NCBI GenBank assembly: GCA_039594205.1
Contig: JBCNNW010000007.1
Span: forward strand, 1-64,000
Source of the DNA: Pseudescherichia sp039594205
GTDB taxonomy: Bacteria > Pseudomonadota > Gammaproteobacteria > Enterobacterales > Enterobacteriaceae
Direction: 5' to 3'
DNA: 64,000 nucleotides
Shown here: one piece after another, positions 33,953 to 42,462 of the stretch
How the letters are laid out: every line of letters begins with the position of its first letter
Numbering within the stretch: the stretch's first letter is position 1
Translations under genes and position numbers: made by a program
Notes under the pieces: model-generated
What the model was told of the DNA's origin: nothing
Databases searched by the model: none
Seen by the model: the letters and a program-made list of their open reading frames with translations, nothing else

Positions 33953-34923
33953 TATTGACTCATCTGAGAAGTACGTCGCGCTGGCGTGCGCTCTGGCCGT
34001 TGGCCCTGCTGCTGATCCTTGCGGTAGCGGGTGGAGTAGTGCTGTGGCACGCCTGGCCGCGGATTATGCTGGAGAGCGCGGGCTGGCAGCGGCAGGTTAA
34101 CCAGCAGATGAGCAGCCTGCTGAAAGGGGTGGCGGCAGATCCGACCCGGGCGGGTGGCGCGCTGCTGCTGTTTAGCTTTCTCTATGGCGTGCTGCATGCT
34201 CTTGGGCCGGGCCACGGTAAAGTGGTGATAACCACCTGGCTTGCCACCCATCCGTCAAAGCTGAGGTCGAGTATTGGCCTGACGCTGGCCTCGTCGCTGC
34301 TACAGGGGATGGTGGCCATTGTGCTGGTGGTGGTGGTGCTGACCCTGCTCCGGTTACCCGCCCGTCAGCTGCATCTCAGCAGCTACTGGCTGGAGAGGGG
34401 GAGCTACGCCCTGGTGGGCGTGCTGGGACTGCTGCTCTGCTGGCGGGCGCTAAAAAAGCTGCGTCTGCTGCTACGCAGACCGCAGTTTAGATCCTTTACG
34501 CCGCACCATGTGCATGATGCCCACTGCGGCTGCGGTCACCAGCATCTGCCTACGCCGGAGCAATTAACCCGGGGTGATGACTGGCGCGCCCGATTGATGA
34601 TTATTCTGTCGATGGGGATGCGACCCTGTTCCGGGGCAATCATGATCCTGCTGTTCAGCAAGGTGATCGGCGTATTTAGCTGGGGAGTCGCGTCGGCAAT
34701 CGCGATGGCGGCAGGTACTTCGCTGACCATCTCGGCCCTGGCACTGCTGGTGCATAGCTTTCGGCAGCTGGCAGTCAGACTGAGTGATAAAAGGACCCCG
34801 GTGCTTTGGCAGCAGGTGGGTTGGTTAACGCTGGCTCTGGCCGGAGGCGTGATTCTGATGACGGCGGCGGCGGTAATGTGGTTGAGTGCGGTGCCGCCAG
34901 GAGGCGGGTTACGACCATTTTAG
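33949..34923 (+). CDS. NicO family nickel/cobalt transporter
   Basis: 324-residue inner-membrane protein of the NicO/RcnA superfamily with about seven hydrophobic helices. The family motif HALGPGHGKVVITTWLATHP is in the second helix region and a His/Cys-rich cytoplasmic loop HHVHDAHCGCGHQHLP in the middle. SMGMRPCSGAIMILLFS is the second conserved motif. Start taken as GTG 33949, overlapping the previous stop (GTGA); a GTG 9 nt upstream is possible. Direction of transport (uptake or efflux) cannot be told from sequence. Confidence 0.88.
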   Translation: MILTHLRSTSRWRALWPLALLLILAVAGGVVLWHAWPRIMLESAGWQRQVNQQMSSLLKGVAADPTRAGGALLLFSFLYGVLHALGPGHGKVVITTWLATHPSKLRSSIGLTLASSLLQGMVAIVLVVVVLTLLRLPARQLHLSSYWLERGSYALVGVLGLLLCWRALKKLRLLLRRPQFRSFTPHHVHDAHCGCGHQHLPTPEQLTRGDDWRARLMIILSMGMRPCSGAIMILLFSKVIGVFSWGVASAIAMAAGTSLTISALALLVHSFRQLAVRLSDKRTPVLWQQVGWLTLALAGGVILMTAAAVMWLSAVPPGGGLRPF

Positions 34924-34934
34924 CCGCATAACCT

Positions 34935-34964
34935 GTAGGCCCGGCAAGCATTGCGCCGCCGGGC
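34935..34964. repeat. REP element
   Basis: Palindromic GTAGGCCCGGCAAGCATTGC followed by GCCGCCGGGC, in the short space between convergent NicO gene and suhB. Confidence 0.8.
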
Positions 34965-34974
34965 ATCGCTGGGA

Positions 34975-35778
34975 TTAACGCTTCAGCGCTTCGCTCAGCT
35001 CGTCACGCATGTTCGCCAGCATGGCTCTCACCACGCGCGGGTTACCGGCGACAATGTTACCACTCATCATGTAGTTGTGGTTACCAGTGAAGTCACACAC
35101 CAGGCCACCTGCTTCACGAACCAGCAGCTCGCCTGCGGCGAAATCCCACGGCTTCAGGCCGATCTCAAAGAAACCGTCCACGCGGCCAGCGGCAACGTAG
35201 GCCAGATCCAGCGCGGCAGAGCCGGTGCGGCGGAAATCCGCGCACTCGGTGAAGAGCTTACCGACAATGTTGACGTAGGTCTTGGCGTGCTGTTTCGCCT
35301 TGAACGGGAAACCGGTCGCCAGAACGGTGCCATCCAGATCGCGAGCGATGCTGCCGCGCAGACGATAGCCGTTGAGCTGTGCGCCCTGGCCGCGGGTCGC
35401 GGTGAAGAGTTCGTTACGCATGGGATCGTAAACGACGGCAACTTCCGTACGGCCTTTAATGCGCACGGCGATAGAGACCGAGAAGTGGGGCAGGCGTTTA
35501 ATAAAGTTGGTGGTGCCATCCAGTGGATCGATAACCCATTGCACATCCTGATCTTCGCCTGCGTGTTCACCGGACTCTTCGGTGATAATGGTGTGTTGCG
35601 GGTAAGATTTGCGGATAGTGTCGATAATCACGGCCTCGGCAGCTTTATCAACGTTAGTTACGAAATCATTGCTGCCTTTCTGGTTAGTTTCAACAGAGTC
35701 GGGCGTTTCGTAGTGTTTGGCAATTACATTACCCGCCTTGCGCGCTGCGCGCACGGCGATGGTCAGCATTGGATGCAT
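34975..35778 (-). CDS. suhB: Inositol-1-monophosphatase SuhB / Nus factor
   Basis: 267 residues of the lithium-sensitive phosphatase family. Metal-binding motifs are EESGEHAG, DPLDGTTNFIKR and WDFAAGELLVREAGG. In E. coli SuhB also acts in the rRNA antitermination complex with NusB/NusE. Divergent from trmJ. Confidence 0.98.
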   Translation of the reverse strand: MHPMLTIAVRAARKAGNVIAKHYETPDSVETNQKGSNDFVTNVDKAAEAVIIDTIRKSYPQHTIITEESGEHAGEDQDVQWVIDPLDGTTNFIKRLPHFSVSIAVRIKGRTEVAVVYDPMRNELFTATRGQGAQLNGYRLRGSIARDLDGTVLATGFPFKAKQHAKTYVNIVGKLFTECADFRRTGSAALDLAYVAAGRVDGFFEIGLKPWDFAAGELLVREAGGLVCDFTGNHNYMMSGNIVAGNPRVVRAMLANMRDELSEALKR

Positions 35779-35900
35779 CGGTATCTCTCACTGGATGTTA
35801 AAGAACGGGGGTGAAAACGGCGCAGAGTATAGCAGCGAGTTCGGAATATGTCTTTGCTTTATGCTAATATGCGCAAATATTCTTAAGACGCTGAAAAACT

Positions 35901-36632
35901 ATGCTGCAAAATATACGAATCGTGCTGGTTGAAACCTCTCACACCGGCAACATGGGCTCCGTTGCCCGCGCCATGAAAACCATGGGCTTAACGAATCTTT
36001 GGCTGGTTAATCCGCTGGTGAAGCCGGACTCGCAGGCCATCGCCCTGGCCGCCGGGGCCAGCGACGTCATCGGTAACGCGCAGATTGTCGACACCCTCGA
36101 CGACGCGCTGGCGGGCTGTAGCCTGGTAGTGGGTACCAGCGCCCGCTCCCGTACGCTGCCGTGGCCAATGCTCGATCCGCGCGAGTGCGGCCTGAAGAGC
36201 GTCAGTGAAGGGCAGCACGCCCCGGTGGCGCTGGTGTTTGGCCGCGAGCGCGTGGGCCTGACCAACGAAGAGCTGCAGAAGTGCCACTACCACGTTGCCA
36301 TTGCTGCCAACCCGGAGTACAGCTCGCTGAACCTGGCGATGGCGGTACAGGTTATCGCCTATGAAGTGCGCATGGCCTGGCTGGCGGCGCAGGAAGCAGA
36401 CGCTGAACCGGCAGAGGAGGAGACGCCTTATCCGCTGGTGGACGATCTGGAGCGTTTCTACGGCCACCTTGAGCAGACTCTGCTGGCAACCGGTTTTATC
36501 CGCCCCGATCATCCGGGCCAGGTGATGAACAAGCTGCGCCGGCTCTTTACCCGCGCGCGTCCGGAGAGCCAGGAGCTGAACATCCTGCGCGGGATTCTGG
36601 CATCGATTGAGCAGAAGAATAAAGAGCAATAA
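35901..36632 (+). CDS. trmJ: tRNA (cytidine/uridine-2'-O)-methyltransferase TrmJ
   Basis: Methylates the ribose of nucleotide 32 in several tRNAs using S-adenosylmethionine. SPOUT-class knot protein of 243 residues starting MLQNIRIVLVETSHTGNMG. The SAM-binding knot is around LVFGRERVGLTNEE and the SSLNLAMAVQVIAYE segment; a C-terminal helical extension dimerises. It precedes iscR as in E. coli. Confidence 0.97.
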   Translation: MLQNIRIVLVETSHTGNMGSVARAMKTMGLTNLWLVNPLVKPDSQAIALAAGASDVIGNAQIVDTLDDALAGCSLVVGTSARSRTLPWPMLDPRECGLKSVSEGQHAPVALVFGRERVGLTNEELQKCHYHVAIAANPEYSSLNLAMAVQVIAYEVRMAWLAAQEADAEPAEEETPYPLVDDLERFYGHLEQTLLATGFIRPDHPGQVMNKLRRLFTRARPESQELNILRGILASIEQKNKEQ

Positions 36633-36650
36633 AACGGCACAAAACGCCTA

Positions 36651-36700
36651 ATACCTGACTAAAACAGTCAAGTAAATAGTTGACCATTTTAGTCGGGAAT
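36651..36700 (+). promoter_or_regulatory. Two tandem type 1 IscR sites at the isc promoter
   Basis: Two adjacent 25-bp sites fit the type 1 IscR consensus (ATASYYGACT, AT-rich centre, YAGTCRRSTAT). The first (36651-36675) starts ATACCTGACT and has CAGTCAAGTAA. The second (36676-36700) starts ATAGTTGACC and has TAGTCGGGAAT. Holo-IscR bound here represses the isc operon when Fe-S supply is sufficient, as in E. coli. Confidence 0.88.
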
Positions 36701-36805
36701 GTCACACTTGCGCCTGCTATGTAACAGACCATCTATATGCCTGTTTTTATAACTATCTATATAACGACAACCCCGGGCAGGGGCGAGTTTGAGGTTAAGT
36801 AAGAC

Positions 36806-37297
36806 ATGAGACTGACATCTAAAGGGCGTTATGCCGTTACTGCAATGCTGGACGTTGCGCTCAACTCTGAATCCGGCCCGGTGCCGTTGGCTGATATCTC
36901 CGAGCGTCAGGGTATCTCCCTCTCCTATCTGGAGCAGCTCTTCTCCCGCCTGCGGAAGAATGGCCTGGTGGCCAGCGTACGCGGACCGGGCGGCGGTTAC
37001 CTGTTAGGGAAAGATGCTAACAGCATCGCCGTTGGCGAAGTGATCAGCGCCGTTGATGAATCGGTAGACGCGACCCGCTGTCAGGGCAAAGGCGGCTGCC
37101 AGGGCGGCGATAAGTGCCTGACCCACGCGCTGTGGCGCGACCTGAGCGATCGTCTGACCGGCTTCCTGAACAATATCACCCTGGGTGAACTGGTCAATAA
37201 CCAGGAAGTGATGGACGTTGCCGATCGCCAGCACAGCCAGGAAACACAGCGCAGCACCCGCGCGCAGGACGCCATTAACGTCAAACTGCGTGCCTGA
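36806..37297 (+). CDS. iscR: Fe-S cluster-sensing regulator IscR
   Basis: Rrf2-family regulator of 163 residues. The winged HTH (about 1-65) includes ISERQGISLSYLEQLFSRL. Cluster ligands C92, C98, C104 and H107 lie in CQGKGGCQGGDKC-LTH. First gene of the isc operon and represses it when carrying [2Fe-2S]. The C-terminal tail is Gln/Arg/Ala-rich. Confidence 0.98.
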   Translation: MRLTSKGRYAVTAMLDVALNSESGPVPLADISERQGISLSYLEQLFSRLRKNGLVASVRGPGGGYLLGKDANSIAVGEVISAVDESVDATRCQGKGGCQGGDKCLTHALWRDLSDRLTGFLNNITLGELVNNQEVMDVADRQHSQETQRSTRAQDAINVKLRA

Positions 37298-37436
37298 TTT
37301 ACCCGTTCATACGGGTAACAGACTATAAAAAAGATTTATGAACCAGGCCGGAGCATCACGCTCCGCCACGTCGGCCGTACATCCAGCCGGTTGCCTGGTT
37401 CCTTGCATTGAAGCGATGTACGGAGTCTATAGAGCA

Positions 37437-38651
37437 ATGAAATTACCGATCTATCTCGACTACTCCGCAACTACGCCGGTGGATCCGCGTGTTGCCGAGA
37501 AAATGATGCAGTGTCTGACCCTGGACGGAAACTTTGGTAACCCAGCTTCCCGTTCACACCGTTTTGGCTGGCATGCTGAAGAGGCGGTAGATATCGCCCG
37601 TAATCAGATTGCCGAGCTGGTTGGCGCTGACCCGCGTGAAATTGTTTTCACCTCCGGTGCAACCGAATCCGACAACCTGGCGATCAAAGGTGCTGCCAAC
37701 TTCTACCAGAAAAAAGGCAAGCACATCATCACCAGCAAAACCGAACACAAAGCCGTGCTGGACACCTGTCGTCAGCTGGAGCGTGAAGGGTTTGATGTGA
37801 CCTACCTCGCGCCGCAGAGCAACGGTATTATTGACCTGAAAGAGCTGGAAGCCGCCATGCGCGACGACACCATTCTGGTCTCTATCATGCATGTGAACAA
37901 CGAAATCGGCGTTGTACAGGATATCGCGACCATCGGCGAACTCTGCCGTGCGCGCGGCATCATCTACCACGTTGATGCCACCCAGAGCGTGGGCAAACTG
38001 CCTATCGACCTGAGCCAGCTGAAAGTTGATCTGATGTCCTTCTCCGGCCATAAAATCTACGGTCCGAAAGGGATTGGCGCGCTGTACGTGCGTCGTAAGC
38101 CGCGTATCCGCATCGAAGCACAGATGCACGGCGGCGGTCACGAGCGCGGTATGCGTTCTGGCACCCTGCCTGTACACCAGATCGTCGGCATGGGCGAAGC
38201 CTACCGCATCGCCAAAGAGGAGATGGACACCGAGATGGCGCGCCTGCGTACGCTGCGTAACCGTCTGTGGGACGGCGTAAAAGATATGGAAGAAGTGTAT
38301 CTGAACGGCGATCTTGAGCAGGGTGTACCAAACATCCTCAACGTCAGCTTCAACTACGTTGAAGGCGAGTCGCTGATCATGGCGCTGAAGGACCTTGCGG
38401 TCTCTTCCGGTTCCGCCTGTACCTCTGCAAGCCTCGAGCCATCCTACGTGCTGCGCGCGCTGGGCATGACCGACGAGCTGGCACACAGCTCTATTCGTTT
38501 CTCTTTAGGTCGTTTTACTACCGAAGAAGAGATTGACTACACCATCAATCTGGTTCGCAACTCCATTGGCCGTCTGCGCGACCTCTCTCCGCTGTGGGAG
38601 ATGTTCAAGCAGGGCGTGGATCTGAACAGCATTGAATGGTCTCATCATTAA
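37437..38651 (+). CDS. iscS: Cysteine desulfurase IscS
   Basis: PLP enzyme of 404 residues that takes sulfur from cysteine as a persulfide and supplies IscU, TusA, ThiI and others. The PLP lysine is in SFSGHKIYGPKG and the sulfur-carrying Cys is in SSGSACTSASLEPS. The start MKLPIYLDYSATTPVD is the family start; an in-frame ATG 99 nt upstream lies in the iscR-iscS spacer and is not conserved. Confidence 0.98.
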   Translation: MKLPIYLDYSATTPVDPRVAEKMMQCLTLDGNFGNPASRSHRFGWHAEEAVDIARNQIAELVGADPREIVFTSGATESDNLAIKGAANFYQKKGKHIITSKTEHKAVLDTCRQLEREGFDVTYLAPQSNGIIDLKELEAAMRDDTILVSIMHVNNEIGVVQDIATIGELCRARGIIYHVDATQSVGKLPIDLSQLKVDLMSFSGHKIYGPKGIGALYVRRKPRIRIEAQMHGGGHERGMRSGTLPVHQIVGMGEAYRIAKEEMDTEMARLRTLRNRLWDGVKDMEEVYLNGDLEQGVPNILNVSFNYVEGESLIMALKDLAVSSGSACTSASLEPSYVLRALGMTDELAHSSIRFSLGRFTTEEEIDYTINLVRNSIGRLRDLSPLWEMFKQGVDLNSIEWSHH

Positions 38652-38678
38652 TCGGTAGCGGCATCAGGAGAATTTAAA

Positions 38679-39065
38679 ATGGCTTATAGCGAAAAAGTAA
38701 TCGATCACTACGAAAACCCGCGCAACGTTGGCTCTTTCGACAACAGCGACGCCAGCGTTGGCAGCGGCATGGTGGGTGCACCAGCCTGTGGCGACGTGAT
38801 GAAGCTGCAGATCAAAGTGAACAATGACGGCATCATTGAAGACGCGCGTTTTAAAACCTACGGCTGTGGCTCGGCGATTGCCTCCAGCTCACTCGTGACC
38901 GAGTGGGTGAAAGGTAAATCTCTGGACGAAGCGCAGGCGATTAAAAACACCGACATCGCCGATGAGCTGGAGCTGCCGCCGGTTAAGATCCACTGTTCTA
39001 TCCTGGCGGAAGATGCAATCAAAGCGGCGATTGCGGACTACAAAAGCAAACGTGACGCGAAATAA
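38679..39065 (+). CDS. iscU: Fe-S cluster scaffold IscU
   Basis: 128-residue scaffold on which [2Fe-2S] clusters are built. Ligand cysteines C37 (GAPACGD), C63 (YGCGSA) and C106 (IHCS) are present. The LPPVK motif (99-103), recognised by HscA, is intact. 27 bp after iscS. Confidence 0.98.
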   Translation: MAYSEKVIDHYENPRNVGSFDNSDASVGSGMVGAPACGDVMKLQIKVNNDGIIEDARFKTYGCGSAIASSSLVTEWVKGKSLDEAQAIKNTDIADELELPPVKIHCSILAEDAIKAAIADYKSKRDAK

Positions 39066-39080
39066 CGAGCAGAGGTTTGT

Positions 39081-39404
39081 ATGTCGATTACCCTTAGCGA
39101 CAGTGCTGCCGCGCGAGTAAATAGCTTCCTGGCCAACCGGGGTAAAGGGTTTGGCCTGCGCCTGGGGGTGAGAACCTCCGGCTGTTCGGGTATGGCCTAC
39201 GTGCTGGAATTTGTTGACGCGCCTGCGGCAGAAGATACCGTCTTTGAAGACAAAGGCGTTAAGGTCGTCGTCGATGGCAAAAGCCTGCAGTTCCTGAACG
39301 GCACTCAGCTGGACTTCGTAAAAGAGGGCCTCAACGAAGGGTTTAAGTTTACTAACCCGAACGTTAAAGATGAGTGCGGCTGCGGCGAAAGCTTTCACGT
39401 TTAA
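39081..39404 (+). CDS. iscA: Fe-S cluster assembly protein IscA
   Basis: A-type carrier of 107 residues with the three conserved cysteines C35 (TSGCSGMAY) and C99/C101 (ECGCGESF). Passes clusters to client proteins. 15 bp after iscU. Confidence 0.98.
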   Translation: MSITLSDSAAARVNSFLANRGKGFGLRLGVRTSGCSGMAYVLEFVDAPAAEDTVFEDKGVKVVVDGKSLQFLNGTQLDFVKEGLNEGFKFTNPNVKDECGCGESFHV

Positions 39405-39421
39405 CCGCGCCTGAACGTTTC

Positions 39422-39446
39422 AACCCCACTGCTCTGCGGTGGGGTT
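39422..39446 (+). terminator. Hairpin between iscA and hscB
   Basis: AACCCCAC pairs with GTGGGGTT over a 9-nt loop, and the next bases are TGCTTT. It resembles a weak intrinsic terminator inside the operon and may lower hscBA-fdx expression relative to iscSUA, or stabilise upstream mRNA. Confidence 0.5.
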
Positions 39447-39476
39447 TGCTTTAACCCGCCTAACCCCGAGACTGTT

Positions 39477-39992
39477 ATGGATTACTTCACCCTCTTTGGG
39501 CTGCCCGCTGGCTATCATCTGGATACCCAGGCGCTGGCCACCCGCTTTCAGGATCTGCAACGTCAATACCATCCCGATCGGTTTGCCAGCGGCACCGCCG
39601 CTGAACAGCTTGCCGCCGTCCAACGCTCCGCGACCATCAACCAGGCCTGGCAGACGCTGCGCCACCCCCTGCTGCGCGCCGAGTATCTGCTCTCCCTGCA
39701 CGGCTTCGATCTTGCCAGCGAGCAGCACACCGTCCGCGACACCGCCTTCCTGATGGAGCAGCTTGAGCTACGCGAAGAGCTGGATGAGATTGAGCAGGCC
39801 TGCGATACCGATCGGCTTGAGACGTTTCTGAAGCGCGTCGCCGCGATGTATACCTCGCGCCACCAGACCCTGGTCGAGCAGCTTGACGGCGAGTCGTGGA
39901 GCGATGCCGCAGAGACGGTGCGTAAACTCCGTTTTCTCGATAAACTACGCAGCACAGCAGAACAACTCGAAGAAAAGCTGCTCGATTTTTAA
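39477..39992 (+). CDS. hscB: Co-chaperone HscB
   Basis: 171-residue J-type co-chaperone that brings IscU to HscA. The N-terminal J domain has the HPD motif in RQYHPDRFA, and a C-terminal three-helix domain (about 95-171) binds IscU. Confidence 0.97.
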   Translation: MDYFTLFGLPAGYHLDTQALATRFQDLQRQYHPDRFASGTAAEQLAAVQRSATINQAWQTLRHPLLRAEYLLSLHGFDLASEQHTVRDTAFLMEQLELREELDEIEQACDTDRLETFLKRVAAMYTSRHQTLVEQLDGESWSDAAETVRKLRFLDKLRSTAEQLEEKLLDF

Positions 39993-40007
39993 ATTTCGGA
40001 AGCAAAC

Positions 40008-41858
40008 ATGGCCTTATTACAAATTAGTGAGCCGGGCATGAGTGCCGCGCCGCACCAGCGTCGTCTGGCGGCGGGCATTGATCTGGGTACAACACACTCT
40101 CTGGTGGCTACCGTGCGTAGCGGCCAGGCACAAACGCTGCCGGACAGCGAAGGGCGTCACCTGCTGCCGTCCGTAGTGCACTACCAGCCGCAGGGCCACC
40201 GGGTGGGCTTTGAGGCGCGCAGCAATGCGGTTAACGATCCGGCTAACACCATCAGCTCGGTCAAACGCATGATGGGCCGCTCGCTGGCGGATATCCAGGC
40301 GCGCTACCCGCATCTGCCGTATCAGCTGCAGGCGAGCGAAAACGGCCTGCCGATGATCGCCACCGCCGCGGGTCTGCTGAATCCGGTACGCATCTCTGCC
40401 GATATCCTCAAGGCGCTGGCCGCTCGCGCTACGGAAGCGCTGGCGGGTGAGCTGGACGGGGTGGTGATCACCGTCCCAGCCTACTTTGATGATGCCCAGC
40501 GTCAGGGCACCAAAGACGCCGCCCGTCTGGCAGGCCTGCACGTGCTGCGCCTGCTCAACGAGCCGACGGCAGCCGCAATTGCCTACGGTCTCGACTCCGG
40601 CCAGGAGGGCGTGATCGCCGTCTATGACCTGGGCGGCGGCACCTTTGATATCTCTATCCTGCGCCTGAGCCGTGGCGTATTTGAAGTTCTGGCAACCGGC
40701 GGCGACTCTGCGCTGGGCGGCGACGACTTCGATCACCTGCTGGCGGATCGTATCCGTGAGCTGGCTGGCATTACCGACCGCGAGGATCCGCGCCTGCAGC
40801 GCCAGCTGCTGGACGCTGCGATCGCGGCAAAAATTGCCCTTAGCGATGCCGAAAGCGTCGACATTGACGTTGCGGGCTGGCAGGGCAGCGTGACCCGCAC
40901 CGAGTTCAACGATCTCATCGCTTCCCTGGTTAAGCGCACGCTGCTCTCCTGCCGTCGGGCATTGAAAGATGCGGGCGTAGAGGCTGACGAAGTGCTGGAA
41001 GTGGTCATGGTGGGCGGCTCTACCCGCGTGCCGCTGGTGCGTGAGCGCGTGGGCGAGTTCTTTGGCCGCCAGCCGCTGACCACCATCGACCCGGATAAGG
41101 TCGTTGCCATTGGTGCCGCTATTCAGGCCGATATCCTGGTCGGCAACAAGCCGGACAGCGAAATGCTGCTGCTGGACGTGATCCCGCTGTCGCTGGGTCT
41201 TGAGACCATGGGCGGACTGGTAGAGAAAGTGATCCCGCGTAACACCACCATTCCGGTGGCGCGCGCCCAGGAGTTCACTACCTTTAAAGATGGCCAGACC
41301 GCCATGTCGATCCACGTGATGCAGGGCGAGCGTGAGCTGGTCGCCGACTGCCGCTCGCTGGGGCGCTTTACCCTGCGCGGTATCCCGGCGCTGCCTGCCG
41401 GCGGGGCGCATATCCGCGTCACCTTCCAGGTGGACGCCGATGGCCTGCTGAGCGTCACCGCGATGGAGAAATCCACCGGTGTGGCCGCCTCAATTCAGGT
41501 TAAACCCTCCTATGGGCTGACCGACGGCGAAATCGCCACCATGATCCAGGATTCCATGAGTTTTGCCAGCGAAGACGTGCAAGCGCGAATGCTGGCGGAG
41601 CAGAAAGTGGAGGCCGCGCGCGTGCTGGAGAGTCTGCAAAGCGCGCTCGGCAGCGATGCCGCGCTGTTAAGCGCCGCTGAACGTCAGGTTATTGACGACG
41701 CCGCTGCACGTCTGCGTGTAGCCGCCGAGGGCAATGACGCTGACGCCATTGAACAAGCCATTAAAAATATAGACAAACAAACCCAGGAGTTTGCCGCACG
41801 CCGCATGGACCAGTCGGTTCGTAAAGCGCTGAAGGGCCACTCCGTGGACGAGGTTTAA
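40008..41858 (+). CDS. hscA: Fe-S assembly chaperone HscA
   Basis: Specialised Hsp70 of 616 residues that drives cluster transfer from IscU. The ATPase domain has phosphate loops DLGTTHSLVAT and DLGGGTFDISIL, and VMVGGSTRVPLV. The substrate-binding domain (about 390-500) is followed by a helical lid. It lacks the long acidic tail of DnaK, as HscA proteins do. Confidence 0.98.
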   Translation: MALLQISEPGMSAAPHQRRLAAGIDLGTTHSLVATVRSGQAQTLPDSEGRHLLPSVVHYQPQGHRVGFEARSNAVNDPANTISSVKRMMGRSLADIQARYPHLPYQLQASENGLPMIATAAGLLNPVRISADILKALAARATEALAGELDGVVITVPAYFDDAQRQGTKDAARLAGLHVLRLLNEPTAAAIAYGLDSGQEGVIAVYDLGGGTFDISILRLSRGVFEVLATGGDSALGGDDFDHLLADRIRELAGITDREDPRLQRQLLDAAIAAKIALSDAESVDIDVAGWQGSVTRTEFNDLIASLVKRTLLSCRRALKDAGVEADEVLEVVMVGGSTRVPLVRERVGEFFGRQPLTTIDPDKVVAIGAAIQADILVGNKPDSEMLLLDVIPLSLGLETMGGLVEKVIPRNTTIPVARAQEFTTFKDGQTAMSIHVMQGERELVADCRSLGRFTLRGIPALPAGGAHIRVTFQVDADGLLSVTAMEKSTGVAASIQVKPSYGLTDGEIATMIQDSMSFASEDVQARMLAEQKVEAARVLESLQSALGSDAALLSAAERQVIDDAAARLRVAAEGNDADAIEQAIKNIDKQTQEFAARRMDQSVRKALKGHSVDEV

Positions 41859-41859
41859 T

Positions 41860-42195
41860 ATGCCAAAGATTGTATTTTTGCCCCATCAGGATCTCTGTCC
41901 GGATGGCGCTGTTCTGGAAGCGAATGTCGGCGAGACCATTCTTGACGTTGCCCTGCGTAACGGCATTGAGATTGAACACGCCTGCGAAAAATCCTGCGCC
42001 TGCACTACCTGCCACTGCGTCGTGCGTGAAGGCTTTGACTCGCTGGCGGAGAGCACTGAAGACGAAGACGACATGCTGGATAAAGCCTGGGGTCTGGAGC
42101 CGGAGAGCCGTCTGAGCTGTCAGGCACGCGTAACCGACGAAGACCTGGTGGTCGAGATGCCGCGTTATACTATCAACCACGCGCGGGAGCATTGA
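41860..42195 (+). CDS. fdx: [2Fe-2S] ferredoxin of the ISC system
   Basis: 111-residue adrenodoxin-type ferredoxin giving electrons for cluster assembly. Ligands C42, C48, C51 in ACEKSCACTTC and C87 in RLSCQARV. Starts 1 nt after the hscA stop. Confidence 0.98.
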   Translation: MPKIVFLPHQDLCPDGAVLEANVGETILDVALRNGIEIEHACEKSCACTTCHCVVREGFDSLAESTEDEDDMLDKAWGLEPESRLSCQARVTDEDLVVEMPRYTINHAREH

Positions 42196-42196
42196 T

Positions 42197-42397
42197 ATGG
42201 GTCTCAAGTGGAGTGACAGCCGTGAAATCGGCGAGGCGCTGTATGACGCTTACCCGGATCTCGATCCAAAAACCGTGCGCTTTACCGATATGCACCAGTG
42301 GATTTGTGAACTGGACGACTTTGATGACGAACCAAACGCATCCAATGAAAAGATTCTGGAAGCGATTCTGTTAGTCTGGTTAGACGAAGCGTCATAA
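42197..42397 (+). CDS. iscX: Fe-S assembly protein IscX
   Basis: 66-residue acidic protein that binds iron and IscS and modulates the desulfurase. Full-length and close to E. coli IscX (MGLKWSDSREIGEALYD). Starts 1 nt after fdx. Confidence 0.97.
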   Translation: MGLKWSDSREIGEALYDAYPDLDPKTVRFTDMHQWICELDDFDDEPNASNEKILEAILLVWLDEAS

Positions 42398-42404
42398 TGC
42401 ACAG

Positions 42405-42430
42405 CGGGCTGCCTTCGGGTAGCCCGTTTT
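42405..42430 (+). terminator. Terminator after iscX
   Basis: Stem CGGGCTGCC/GGTAGCCCG with a TTCG tetraloop followed by TTTT, 8 bp after the iscX stop and 33 bp before pepB. Probably allows some readthrough into pepB. Confidence 0.8.
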
Positions 42431-42462
42431 CACATCGCAGGCTTGATCATAAGGACAGAATA

